This document shows, piece after piece, positions 14,918 through 22,373 of a stretch of 24,853 nucleotides of DNA. The position numbers were made by a program, and so were the translations under genes. Location: positions 1 through 24,853 of the IMG/VR virus record IMGVR_UViG_3300036715_002609; one strand, given 5' to 3'. The notes under the pieces were generated by a model that was not told where the DNA came from, did not search any database, and saw only the letters and a list, made by a program, of their open reading frames with translations. Numbering within the stretch: position 1 is the first letter of the stretch; the number at the start of each line of letters is the position of its first letter. Source of the DNA: a virus.

Positions 14918-16072
14918 ATGAAAGAAGAATTATTAAGATTAATTGAAGAAAAGTCACCAGGTGCACAACCTATGTATCTTGTTATACGAGGTTCTCGTGC
15001 TTATGGTACTAATATAGAAACATCAGATACAGACTTTGCTGGTGTTTTCATCCAATCTGTGGATGATATATTTGGGTTTAAATATAAAGAACAAATAAAT
15101 GATGATAAAAATGATACTGTTATCTATGAGGTAAAAAGATTTTTAGAATTGTTGGGTAGTAATAACCCTACTGTTTTAGAATTACTTAATACTCCAGAGG
15201 AATGTATTCTTTATAAACATCCAATTTTTGATATGATATTGAATGATAGAGATAATTTTCTATCAAAGAAATGTGCAAATTCTTTTAGTGGATATGCAGT
15301 TGGACAGATAGGTAAGGCAAAAGGTCAAAACAAAAAACAAAACTGGGAGAAAGATAAAGTAACTCGTAAAGACTTACTTGATTTCTGTTATGTTATTGAA
15401 GGTGAGAAAACAATCCCATTTAAGAAATCAAAATATGGTGATGAATACAAAGGAGGATTTTTCCACAAGTTTTTTGGTAAGAAATATGATGTTAGATCTT
15501 TTGGATTGACAAATGTTCCACATGCTAAAGATGTCTATGCTGTTTATTACAATGAGACACCAGGATTTTACAAAGGTCTTGTTAAAGTAGGTGATGAAGA
15601 TTCAGTTACACCTAACTATGGTATATCAAATCAGTTAAGATTATCTTCAATTCCAAAAGGTGAAGTTTCATTGTGTAACATTGTTTATAACAAAGATGGT
15701 TACTCTGAACATTGTAAAGATTACAGAGAGTATCAAGAGTGGTTAGAAAAGAGAAATCTTCAAAGATGGGTTGATGTTACATCACATGGTCAACAAATTG
15801 ATGGTAAAAATATGATGCATTGTCGTAGATTAGTTGATATGGCAAGAGAAATTGCAGAGGGTAAAGGTATTCTTGTTAAAAGAGATAATGCTCAAGAACT
15901 TCTTGCAATTAGAAGAGGTGAAGTGGATTTACAGACATTGATTGATTATGTTGAGAGTGAAATAAAAGTAATTGACCAATTGTTTAAAGATTCTGATTTA
16001 CCAGATAGTGTAGATCAAAAATTAATAAATACTTTATTAGTAAAAATAAGAAGAACTGTTTATGGATTATAG
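14918..16072 (+). CDS. Nucleotidyltransferase (polymerase beta superfamily)
   Basis: The 384-aa product carries the nucleotidyltransferase signature RGSRAYGTNIETSDTDFAGV: GS at 25-26 and the metal-binding D-x-D at 37-39. This family includes large phage and bacterial proteins with the same RGSRAYGT...SDxD start and long helical C-terminal parts. The frame is open further upstream to a TTG at 14888, but the ATG at 14918 fits the family start and the promoter box between. The substrate is unknown; tRNA or other RNA ends are possible, as with other free-standing members. It overlaps the next gene by 11 nt. Confidence 0.82.
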   Translation: MKEELLRLIEEKSPGAQPMYLVIRGSRAYGTNIETSDTDFAGVFIQSVDDIFGFKYKEQINDDKNDTVIYEVKRFLELLGSNNPTVLELLNTPEECILYKHPIFDMILNDRDNFLSKKCANSFSGYAVGQIGKAKGQNKKQNWEKDKVTRKDLLDFCYVIEGEKTIPFKKSKYGDEYKGGFFHKFFGKKYDVRSFGLTNVPHAKDVYAVYYNETPGFYKGLVKVGDEDSVTPNYGISNQLRLSSIPKGEVSLCNIVYNKDGYSEHCKDYREYQEWLEKRNLQRWVDVTSHGQQIDGKNMMHCRRLVDMAREIAEGKGILVKRDNAQELLAIRRGEVDLQTLIDYVESEIKVIDQLFKDSDLPDSVDQKLINTLLVKIRRTVYGL

Positions 16073-16685
16073 TATAGTGGGATTGATAGGTGCATTTTGT
16101 TTTGGTTACCTTTTTTCAGGACTTGTTAGAAAAGTTATGGATAAACTTTCTGATGAAGAAGTGACTAAGAAAGTAAACCTTGTTTATTCAAAACTATTGG
16201 AAAATGTTTATAGTAATAGAACAATTTTCACAAGTCGTATTAACAATACTGTTTCACTTGAAACATTGATTGATGGTGAGGGTAAAGTAAACATTATGTA
16301 TATGATGGATAAGAAAGACATTGCTATTTTTAAAAATGATAAATGTATCTATACATCTGATTCTGTTAGTGCAGACTTACTAGATGAAATAATTACTGCT
16401 ATTGATATTTATCATAAAGATAAGATTGTTGATACCGTTAATATGATGGGTTTAATATTTTCGAGAGAGGAATTTGAAAGAAAGTTCAATTTGAAAGTAG
16501 AAGATTTGAAAAAAGGTATGTATGCACCAATGGAAATGTCTGATATAGATAATATAATTAATGATAATGAGACAAAGTTTGATATTGATTATATTTTAGA
16601 TAGAATTAGTGAAATTGGTATTGATAATCTAACTCCTGATGAAAAAGAGTTTTTAGATAACTATAATAAAAAACCACTCATTTGA
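16062..16685 (+). CDS. Membrane-anchored hypothetical protein with a DUF6576-like C-terminus
   Basis: This 207-aa protein starts within the end of the nucleotidyltransferase gene. Residues 4-22 form one hydrophobic span (IVGLIGAFCFGYLFSGLV) followed by a basic stretch, so the bulk is probably cytoplasmic. The C-terminal FDIDYILDRISEIGIDNLTP and following EKEFLDN resemble the short helical motif (ILDKIsksGxxSLTxeEkefL) I recall at the end of Bacteroidota rhomboid proteases. I see no protease motif here. The stop codon lies inside the terminator stem. Confidence 0.7.
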   Translation: MDYSIVGLIGAFCFGYLFSGLVRKVMDKLSDEEVTKKVNLVYSKLLENVYSNRTIFTSRINNTVSLETLIDGEGKVNIMYMMDKKDIAIFKNDKCIYTSDSVSADLLDEIITAIDIYHKDKIVDTVNMMGLIFSREEFERKFNLKVEDLKKGMYAPMEMSDIDNIINDNETKFDIDYILDRISEIGIDNLTPDEKEFLDNYNKKPLI

Positions 16686-16700
16686 GTGGTTTTTTTTTTT
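16668..16700. terminator. Intrinsic terminator overlapping the gene's stop codon
   Basis: AAAAACCACTC / GAGTGGTTTTT with a 4-nt loop and a run of T. The 16062-16685 gene's last codons and TGA form part of the stem. It also faces the convergent gene ending at 16707. Confidence 0.88.
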
Positions 16701-16706
16701 ATTAGA

Positions 16707-17243
16707 TTAAAGTGGTAATTCTTCTTCCTCTTCTTCCTCTTCTTCTTGACCTTGTACTGGAGCTTGTCCTTCTACAGGTGCTTGAGCTTGTGCTTGAGGT
16801 GCTTCAAACTCACCTTCTGCAGGTTGTCCTTGAACTTGAGTTTGAACTTCTACAGGTGCTTGGGCTTGTACTTCTGGTTGAGCCTGAGGTTGAGCTTGTG
16901 GCATTTCCTGAGTTTGTGCTTGAGGTGCTTGAGCTTGTGCTTGACCTTGTGCTTGTGTTTGACCACCTAAGATGGCACCACCTGGTATTTTTTCAACATC
17001 TAAACCATTAGTTATAACCCATTTAGTTATTTCCTCAGCAAGTTGAACATCACCAAAGAATTGACGTAAGTTTTTACCTGTTGTTTCTTTTACTTTCTGA
17101 ACATATTTATTTATGGTAGCTTGAGTAATTGGAACAGTTACTTGTACATTATAGATGTCATTTACTTGGTAAACAGCTTCTTTAATAATGTCTTCTCTAT
17201 TTTTTTGAATACGAAATTTTTCAAATGCTTTAACGTGTTTCAT
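16707..17243 (-). CDS. Protein with Q/A/P-rich low-complexity tail and poly-Glu end
   Basis: Residues 1-90 look globular: MKHVKAFEKFRIQKNREDII and a helical segment ending ITKWVITNGLDVEKIPGG. Residues about 95-165 are QAQ, QAP and PVEGQ repeats, followed by nine Glu and LPL. The N-terminal MKHVKAFEKF loosely resembles the capsid-targeting-like N-termini at 3972 and 11430, but without a clear (L/I)xE site. Repetitive tails of this type occur in phage head-decoration or scaffold proteins; that is only an analogy. The opposite strand is also open through the repeat, as an artefact of the repeat composition. Confidence 0.72.
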   Translation of the reverse strand: MKHVKAFEKFRIQKNREDIIKEAVYQVNDIYNVQVTVPITQATINKYVQKVKETTGKNLRQFFGDVQLAEEITKWVITNGLDVEKIPGGAILGGQTQAQGQAQAQAPQAQTQEMPQAQPQAQPEVQAQAPVEVQTQVQGQPAEGEFEAPQAQAQAPVEGQAPVQGQEEEEEEEEELPL

Positions 17244-17260
17244 GTTAATTATTATTTTTT

Positions 17261-17278
17261 ATATGATTATATATTAAG
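17261..17278 (-). promoter_or_regulatory. CTTAATATATAATCATAT motif
   Basis: The recurrent TTAATATATAA element occurs on the minus strand, ending 17 nt upstream of the Q-rich protein's ATG. Confidence 0.38.
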
Positions 17279-17308
17279 TATAAAAACTCACTTTTTGTAA
17301 TTTTTATA

Positions 17309-17827
17309 TTATTTTATAATACCAACCACTTTTAGTACTAAAGGAACTATTATTGCAACTCCACCTATCCCACCAATAACCATTTTAACTTTTAATCTTG
17401 ATAATTGTTTATCTTTCTCATCAATTACCTGTTGTCTGTTAGCAACTTCTGTCTGTAGAACTTGATTTTTTTGCATCCATGCAATTATTTCACCTTGAAG
17501 AGCTTTTATTTTATCATCTTTTACAACTAACTGACCATCTTGCTTAGTGATAACTGCATCTAATTTACCAATTACTTCATCTTTTTCATTGATTACCTTT
17601 ACACAAATATTTTCATAATCTTGCATTTCTGCTTGTAGTTGTTCAAACTTACCCAATATGTTTGAATTGTTATTAAGTTTCATTGCTTGTGATATAGTCA
17701 TAACTATAACTTTTTGTCCAAGTGAATCCACTTCAAACTTTGGATATTTAATTTGTTGAGTAACCTGTGAAAACATTGTTGTAAAGGCTAACATTATTAG
17801 TATTATAAATAACTTTTTCATTTTCAT
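17309..17827 (-). CDS. Exported coiled-coil protein with C-terminal membrane span
   Basis: The 172-aa product begins with a signal peptide (MKMKKLFIILIMLAFTTMFSQ) and has a long heptad-rich coiled coil (about 55-145) and a C-terminal hydrophobic span (VIGGIGGVAIIVPLVLKVV). It has no lipobox Cys. The signal, coiled coil and C-terminal span are shaped like phage lysis-associated envelope proteins, and the adjacent gene (18020) has the complementary layout of an N-terminal span plus coiled coil. A spanin-type pair is a possibility I cannot prove from sequence. Confidence 0.65.
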   Translation of the reverse strand: MKMKKLFIILIMLAFTTMFSQVTQQIKYPKFEVDSLGQKVIVMTISQAMKLNNNSNILGKFEQLQAEMQDYENICVKVINEKDEVIGKLDAVITKQDGQLVVKDDKIKALQGEIIAWMQKNQVLQTEVANRQQVIDEKDKQLSRLKVKMVIGGIGGVAIIVPLVLKVVGIIK

Positions 17828-17844
17828 TTAATTTTTTTTATTAA

Positions 17845-18019
17845 TTAATTTTTAATTGTTAAAGTTTGTACTGCTTGTAAACCTTTTTTAGTTAAAAACT
17901 TATTTTGTTACATTATTTCAGAAATACTTATATTATATTGTTTAGATATAGAATATAGAGTTTCTCTTTCAGTCACCTTGTGTTTGATTTCTACTCTATT
18001 ATCAGTTTTTTCTGGTAAT
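17845..18019 (-). pseudogene. Detached LysM-domain tail of the 18020 gene
   Basis: The minus strand here reads (after VSKLPEKTDNRVEIK) HKVTERETLYSISKQYNISI followed by SEIM, TAA, QNKFLTKKGLQAVQTLTIKN. That is a LysM peptidoglycan-binding domain (HKVKKGETLYSISKKYNVS...GLQIGQTLTI). No start codon exists in this frame. Removing one G near 18030 joins it in frame to the end of the upstream protein (TEK|VSKLPEK). One more in-frame TAA lies inside the domain. It therefore looks like the decayed C-terminus of that gene. Confidence 0.62.
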
Positions 18020-18445
18020 TTACTTACCTTTTTCTGTAGTATTTTTTATTAAATCTTCTAAAAGTTCATCATCTGTTAAAACTTTTGGATTATTTTTCAT
18101 CTCTTCAATTTCTTTCCTAGTTTGTGTCATACCACCTTGAAGTTTTGATAATTCTACTTTAGTTTTTTCTGCATTTTGTTTAGCAACTATTGCATCACTC
18201 TTTGCTTTGCCTACTTCAATAGACATTTTTCTATCTTCTACATCTTTTTTATTGTAAATTTCCTGCCAAGCTAAAACTTTAGCCTCTGCTGCTGTTGCCT
18301 TTTGTTCTAATTTTTTATATTCTTCTTCAAGTTCTTTAACCTTTTGTTTTGATGCATCAAATCCACCAAAATACCAGGTAAGACCAAAACCAATTGTTGA
18401 TACCAATAAAAATAAAATTAGAATTTTTGTAAAATCAAGTTTCAT
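18020..18445 (-). CDS. N-terminally anchored coiled-coil protein (i-spanin-like shape)
   Basis: The 141-aa product has one N-terminal membrane span (ILILFLLVSTIGFGLTWYF) and then a continuous Glu/Lys/Ala-rich coiled coil (about 30-120). This layout matches i-spanins and other envelope-tethered phage proteins. It ends at ...NTTEKGK; the next frame carries a LysM domain (17845-18019), so the ancestral protein probably had a peptidoglycan-binding tail and this is a shortened form. The start has an A-rich leader and the recurrent TTAATATATAA element upstream. Confidence 0.68.
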   Translation of the reverse strand: MKLDFTKILILFLLVSTIGFGLTWYFGGFDASKQKVKELEEEYKKLEQKATAAEAKVLAWQEIYNKKDVEDRKMSIEVGKAKSDAIVAKQNAEKTKVELSKLQGGMTQTRKEIEEMKNNPKVLTDDELLEDLIKNTTEKGK

Positions 18446-18462
18446 AATTTTTACATTTTTTA

Positions 18463-18478
18463 GTTATATATTAAAAAA
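18463..18478 (-). promoter_or_regulatory. TTTTTTAATATATAAC motif
   Basis: The recurrent AT element occurs on the minus strand about 17 nt before the ATG of the 18020-18445 gene. It lies next to a plus-strand -7 box for the divergent HAD gene. Confidence 0.38.
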
Positions 18479-18485
18479 TTATATA

Positions 18486-18493
18486 TATATTTG
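18486..18493 (+). promoter_or_regulatory. TATATTTG -7 box for the HAD gene
   Basis: This matches TAnnTTTG 19 nt upstream of the ATG at 18513. No clear -33 TTG is present. Confidence 0.45.
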
Positions 18494-18512
18494 TATAAAA
18501 TAAAATAATAAT

Positions 18513-19031
18513 ATGAAATATAAGAAACTAATATGCTTTGACTTTGATGCAACCCTTTTCCACACTGCTTTGGAAGATGAAGGTAGAGTTATATGGAAAG
18601 AAAAGACAGGAGAAACCTGGCCATATGTGGGTTGGTGGTCAAAGCCAGAAACACTAGATACTACAATTTTTGATACACCTTTGAACAGAGAAGTTTATGA
18701 TGAATATCTTAAAGCTGTCTCTGATTCAGAAAACTTTGTTATTTTAGCAACTGGTAGAATTGAAAGATTAAGACCACAAGTAGAAGCTATCTTAAACAAA
18801 AACAACTTATCATTTGATGGGGTTTTCTGTAAAAGAGGACCTGGTGATACATTTTATTTCAAAAAAACTTTATTTGAAACACTTATCAATGATTTGAAAC
18901 CTGATGAATTTATCATGTATGATGATCGCCAATTACATCTTATTGAATTTGAAGAGTGGGCAAAAACAATTGATTGTAAAGTAACAATAATTGATGTAGT
19001 TAATAGAACAACTAAGAAAATTAATTATTAG
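18513..19031 (+). CDS. HAD-superfamily phosphatase-like protein (HAD_SAK-type)
   Basis: The 172-aa product has HAD motif I CFDFDATLFHT (nucleophile Asp10, acid Asp12), motif II ILATGR, a conserved Lys region (KRGPGD...FKK), and an acidic late motif YDDRQLH. The GWWSKPETLD segment and the YDDRxxH ending resemble the HAD domain that I recall being linked to RNA repair modules ('Swiss army knife' HAD). The substrate is unknown: a nucleotide or RNA 3'/5' phosphate is plausible, and it may partner with the nucleotidyltransferase at 14918. The frame is clean with its own promoter. Confidence 0.8.
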   Translation: MKYKKLICFDFDATLFHTALEDEGRVIWKEKTGETWPYVGWWSKPETLDTTIFDTPLNREVYDEYLKAVSDSENFVILATGRIERLRPQVEAILNKNNLSFDGVFCKRGPGDTFYFKKTLFETLINDLKPDEFIMYDDRQLHLIEFEEWAKTIDCKVTIIDVVNRTTKKINY

Positions 19032-19043
19032 ATGATAGATAGG

Positions 19044-19078
19044 AACACTTTTTTAATATATAAAACTAAAAAAGTGTT
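19044..19078 (+). terminator. Possible terminator hairpin containing the AT promoter motif in its loop
   Basis: A perfect 11-bp inverted repeat (AACACTTTTTT / AAAAAAGTGTT) flanks a 13-nt AT loop and is followed by TTTTT. It lies just after the HAD gene. The loop and left arm also contain the recurrent TTTTTTAATATATAAAA element, so the site could act as terminator, promoter, or both. Confidence 0.45.
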
Positions 19079-19084
19079 ATTTTT

Positions 19085-19154
19085 ATGTCAGATGATGAAA
19101 AGAAAGAAAAAATGGGTAAAAGAAAATCCAGATAAGGTTCATCCCTTTATTTAA
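19085..19154 (+). pseudogene. Tiny broken ORF
   Basis: The ATG at 19085 gives MSDDEKKEKMGKRKSR and TAA. With one base change in the A-run before TGGG it reads MSDDEKKEK..KWVKENPDKVHPFI to TAA at 19154. It is a fragment of an unknown gene, abutting the HNH relic on the opposite strand. Confidence 0.3.
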
Positions 19155-19325
19155 TTCAAAGACACCATCTTTTGGATTACCATAATTTTCCCATGTCATC
19201 CAATCCAAAAATTTAGATTCTATATATATTTTAAAATCATTTATAGTACATACTAGTATATCAACACTTTTAGAATTTTTAGAATAACCCTTTCTTTTTA
19301 AAGAATCTCTAATAATATACTTTGA
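19137..19325 (-). pseudogene. Truncated HNH homing endonuclease relic
   Basis: The minus strand reads, without a start codon, IIRDSLKRKGYSKNSKSVDI and then IESKFLDWMTWENYGNPKDG, VFELNKG. This is the region just before the WDIDHIIP catalytic motif of HNH homing endonucleases (family SKSVDILGCSxxxFKxYIESKF...WENYG). The catalytic HNH part is missing, replaced by the small plus-strand ORF at 19085, and the N-terminus is gone. It accounts for most of the otherwise empty 19032-19369 interval. Confidence 0.65.
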
Positions 19326-19369
19326 TTAATAAGAATAAATAATAAAAAAATAAAAAATATAGAGAAAAT

Positions 19370-19654
19370 ATGGCAACAATTACAAAAACAAGAACAAAGT
19401 CACAAGTAGAAACAATTCTATCTAAACCATATAGATTGATATTACACAATGACGATTTTAATTCATTTGAAACCGTCATTGAATGTCTAGTTAAAGTATG
19501 TAAACATGAACCTGAACAAGCAACACAATGTGCTCATATTGTTCATAATAATGGTAAGTGTGATGTTAAATATGGTGATTTAGAAACCATTTCAGAAATG
19601 AAGAATAAACTAAAATCTGCAGGACTCTCAGTCACTATGGAAGTGAATGAATAA
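19370..19654 (+). CDS. clpS: ClpS-like Clp protease adaptor
   Basis: ClpS delivers N-degron proteins to the Clp ATPase and modulates its choice of substrates. The 94-aa protein has the ClpS core: YRLILHNDDFNSFETVIECL (family YxVxLxNDDxxxxxxVxxxL) with the Asn-Asp-Asp of the N-degron pocket, then EQATQCAHIVHNNGKCDV and AGLSVTMEV, which match Bacteroidota ClpS closely. The N-terminal tail is short, as in host forms. Together with the ClpP-like gene at 5582 it suggests control of Clp proteolysis. A terminator follows immediately. Confidence 0.93.
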   Translation: MATITKTRTKSQVETILSKPYRLILHNDDFNSFETVIECLVKVCKHEPEQATQCAHIVHNNGKCDVKYGDLETISEMKNKLKSAGLSVTMEVNE

Positions 19655-19681
19655 AAAAAGACATCTTATGATGTCTTTTTC
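19653..19681 (+). terminator. Intrinsic terminator after clpS
   Basis: AGACATC / GATGTCT with loop TTAT, an upstream A run and a downstream T run. Confidence 0.88.
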
Positions 19682-19717
19682 ATTTTATTTTATTATCTTT
19701 ACTAAAATTTATTATTT

Positions 19718-20086
19718 ATGACAAAAAGAGAATTGTATGAGAGTGCTATAAGCATTCAAAAGAAATGTGGACAAGGTTTGTCTGGTATTGTTGGACAATG
19801 AATAGTGATATTCAAAATTTATTAGATGAACTTGTTGAAGAAGGAAGTCTTAAATTAATTCATCTGGTAAGTAATAATTACTTACCAGATGATTATTGAC
19901 TTTCCAACTAAAGGTTATTGTGTGTTTGACAAAAAAGGAGACTCAGAAAAAGAAATTGAAGAATGTGAGACAAGTATTGAAGATACAAAAAAACAAATTA
20001 AGTTTAGAAAAAGATTACACAACTATTTAGATGGTTTGGATCAGAAGAAAACAATTCAAGAACAATTTATGTTAGAAATGGTATAA
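19718..20086 (+). pseudogene. Small gene with two compensating indels
   Basis: From the ATG at 19718 the protein reads MTKRELYESAISIQKKCGQG..GIV and stops at TGA 19799. One T added near 19792 gives WTMNSDIQNLLDELVEEGSL...NNYLPDD; one T removed near 19893 returns to IDFPTKGYCVFDKKGDSEKE and a charged coiled-coil end stopping at 20084-20086. The joined product of about 122 aa has a plausible winged-helix beginning followed by a coiled coil, so this was one gene. The last part alone (start 19889, 65 aa) is an open frame. I do not recognise the family. Confidence 0.5.
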
Positions 20087-20113
20087 AAAAATCCCTCTTA
20101 TGAGGGATTTTTT
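20085..20113. terminator. Bidirectional intrinsic terminator
   Basis: ATCCCTC / GAGGGAT with a TTAT loop sits between an A run and a T run. It separates the small plus-strand gene from the convergent terminase gene. Confidence 0.9.
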
Positions 20114-20114
20114 A

Positions 20115-22373
20115 TTAGTATTGGTTATTACTATTAAACCAGTTAATACCATTACCTATATTATATGATTTCTGTCTATTAATAACTTGTTTTCTTACTC
20201 TTAATAATTGACCATAATCAACACTCTCAACATAGTCAAGGTTTTTCAAACAATCATTTACATAATTTTTAAACTCTGTAGTTGATATTAAGTCTAAGTA
20301 ATCTTGACACATTTCTCTAAAATCATTCTTTTGAAAAGCAGAAGTTGCATTTACAATAGTCATAACAGTATCATCATGTCCAACATCTGCAGCATATCTT
20401 GTATTACCTGATGTAGTAGTATGTTTAACAAATGTTGTTATCTCTCTAATAGTATCTTCATTGGTAATTGTAAATCCTTTAGACATCATTAAATCTTGAT
20501 AATCTTTAACTAATAAGTTTTTATTCTCACCAACTTTAAGACCAACTTTTTCATCTGTTGCATCAGCTCTATGTTTATATCTAAAAAATACTGATGAGCC
20601 ATAGTTATTATTACCTTCTAAAACATGTGGCATCTCAGCCAATAATGTATTACCATAGTTATTTAACTCTAATACAATCTTAACATTTTCAGGATTAAGA
20701 TATTCAAATACTAACATATATAATAACTCTGATAATTGTTTAACGGATACAAAGTTACTTCTGAATATCCCTACTTGTTCAAGTCTAAAAAAATCTATTA
20801 TAGACTTATAAGATGGTTTCTGTATTTCAATTAATTCTTTTGATTTCTCTGCTACTTTAAATATGTTTATGATTGAATAATCTTGTCCTAATCCTTCTGA
20901 TATATCCACAGATAGAATAAACTTATATTCATTTCTATTTATAGGACTAAATATTTCATCATCATCAATCCATTTTAAATCACTATAACTAAATTTCAAT
21001 TTATTTTCAAATTCTAATATTTCTTCAAACTTATAGTTTTTCTTACCTTTTAATAACTCATCAATAATTGCTTCATTTAATAATGATTTACTTGAGTTAA
21101 TAAATCTCAAACCATATTCTTGGTTAAATGCATCTTCACCACCAATATCTTTAATAGCTTCTTCTTTCCAAGTTGTCATCTCACCAATTGATCTTAAAGG
21201 TACTTCAAATCCTTTAGTGTTAATGAAGTTAAGATTCTTAACATCTTCATCAGTACACATTTCATTGTTATAAACTTCAATAATATCTTTTTGAAAGTCA
21301 ACATTCCAATACATTTTAGATTTTGTTACATCTTCTGGGAATACTTCTCTTACTTGTTCAAGTATTTGTTCTTTAGTTACTCCATTTTCATATAATCTAT
21401 GTGGGTTAAGTCTTATGTAAGTTACAAATCTACCTGGTACTTGATGCCAGTAAACCCTCATTGCTTTGTAGTTATTTTTAAGTGGATCACCTTCTGGTCT
21501 TTCTGCATCAGTTAATAACTTATGGAATAAGTTCATACCATTTGGTGTTGATGTAATAATAATTTTTGAGTTTTGTACTGCTGCTGTTGTTGGATAAGCT
21601 GCAGTATAGTAAGGTTCAATAATATTTGAAGGAATGTGTGCAAACTCATCTAAGTAAAGTACATCAATGGTAAAACCAATTGCTGGTGTTTTAGACCTTG
21701 CTGATGTTTTTATTCTACAACCATTTTCAAATGTTAATGATTTTTGATTCCAAGTTTTAATACCTGGTTTTAAGAAGAAAGGTAATAATGAGTAGATAGA
21801 TTTAATTTTATCTACAATCTCTACTGCAGTATCTCCTTTATTAGCAACAATCATTATATTCTTATCATTACTAAATAAAATTGTGTGTAACATGAAGATT
21901 GATGCTGAGATTGTATTGTGTGATAAAATACCATTTGTATAAAATCTATGGTTTGGATGATCAACTGTTAAATCAAACATTGAAAGTTTGTAATTATTTC
22001 TGAATATTTTAATTACCTTAGATATACCAATATCAGTATATAAATAATCACTTATTACCACATCTTTTATGAAAATTTCATTTAAGTTACTATCAAAGAC
22101 AATGTGTTTATCTGCACATTCTAAATAATAACCATTTTCCAATTCAACTCTAAATACATTGAATGGTTGTGTTATGTGCATTTCTGATACTGATTCAAAT
22201 CCGGTATCGGTCATTACTTTAATATTATCCAATTTAATAGAAGATAATATTTTCTTGGAAATATCATTCTGATCAAGTTTGATATTTCGATATTGATAAG
22301 TTTCTATTAATTCAATTAATTTATATAAACCATTAATTATGATACTCTTTATTCCTTTAAGAATTCTAAACAT
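20115..22373 (-). CDS. 17: Split-intein C-half plus C-extein of terminase large subunit
   Basis: Residues 1-153 are an unusually long intein C-half containing block B (ELENGYYLECADKHIVF), block F (MFDLTVDHPNHRFYTNG) and block G (ILSHN|T). From Thr154 the chain is terminase: the rest of the P-loop (TISASIF), Walker B (VLYLDEFAHI), the T4-like motor coupling segment IIITSTPNGMNLFH, and nuclease-domain acidic residues in FILSVDISEGLGQDYS, ELNNYGN and VGHDDTV. With the 119-aa N-extein the mature motor would be about 718 aa (T4 gp17 is 610). The start MFRILKG lies 25 nt inside the endonuclease gene. MFR starts and +1 Thr after SHN are shared with the AceL-TerL split intein I remember. Confidence 0.93.
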   Translation of the reverse strand: MFRILKGIKSIIINGLYKLIELIETYQYRNIKLDQNDISKKILSSIKLDNIKVMTDTGFESVSEMHITQPFNVFRVELENGYYLECADKHIVFDSNLNEIFIKDVVISDYLYTDIGISKVIKIFRNNYKLSMFDLTVDHPNHRFYTNGILSHNTISASIFMLHTILFSNDKNIMIVANKGDTAVEIVDKIKSIYSLLPFFLKPGIKTWNQKSLTFENGCRIKTSARSKTPAIGFTIDVLYLDEFAHIPSNIIEPYYTAAYPTTAAVQNSKIIITSTPNGMNLFHKLLTDAERPEGDPLKNNYKAMRVYWHQVPGRFVTYIRLNPHRLYENGVTKEQILEQVREVFPEDVTKSKMYWNVDFQKDIIEVYNNEMCTDEDVKNLNFINTKGFEVPLRSIGEMTTWKEEAIKDIGGEDAFNQEYGLRFINSSKSLLNEAIIDELLKGKKNYKFEEILEFENKLKFSYSDLKWIDDDEIFSPINRNEYKFILSVDISEGLGQDYSIINIFKVAEKSKELIEIQKPSYKSIIDFFRLEQVGIFRSNFVSVKQLSELLYMLVFEYLNPENVKIVLELNNYGNTLLAEMPHVLEGNNNYGSSVFFRYKHRADATDEKVGLKVGENKNLLVKDYQDLMMSKGFTITNEDTIREITTFVKHTTTSGNTRYAADVGHDDTVMTIVNATSAFQKNDFREMCQDYLDLISTTEFKNYVNDCLKNLDYVESVDYGQLLRVRKQVINRQKSYNIGNGINWFNSNNQY

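Noticed and set aside
16712-17011. Plus-strand frame across the Q-rich gene (Leu-rich protein)
   Set aside because: It is the mirror of a CAA/GCT-type repeat: Leu/Val/Glu-only composition and no family signal.
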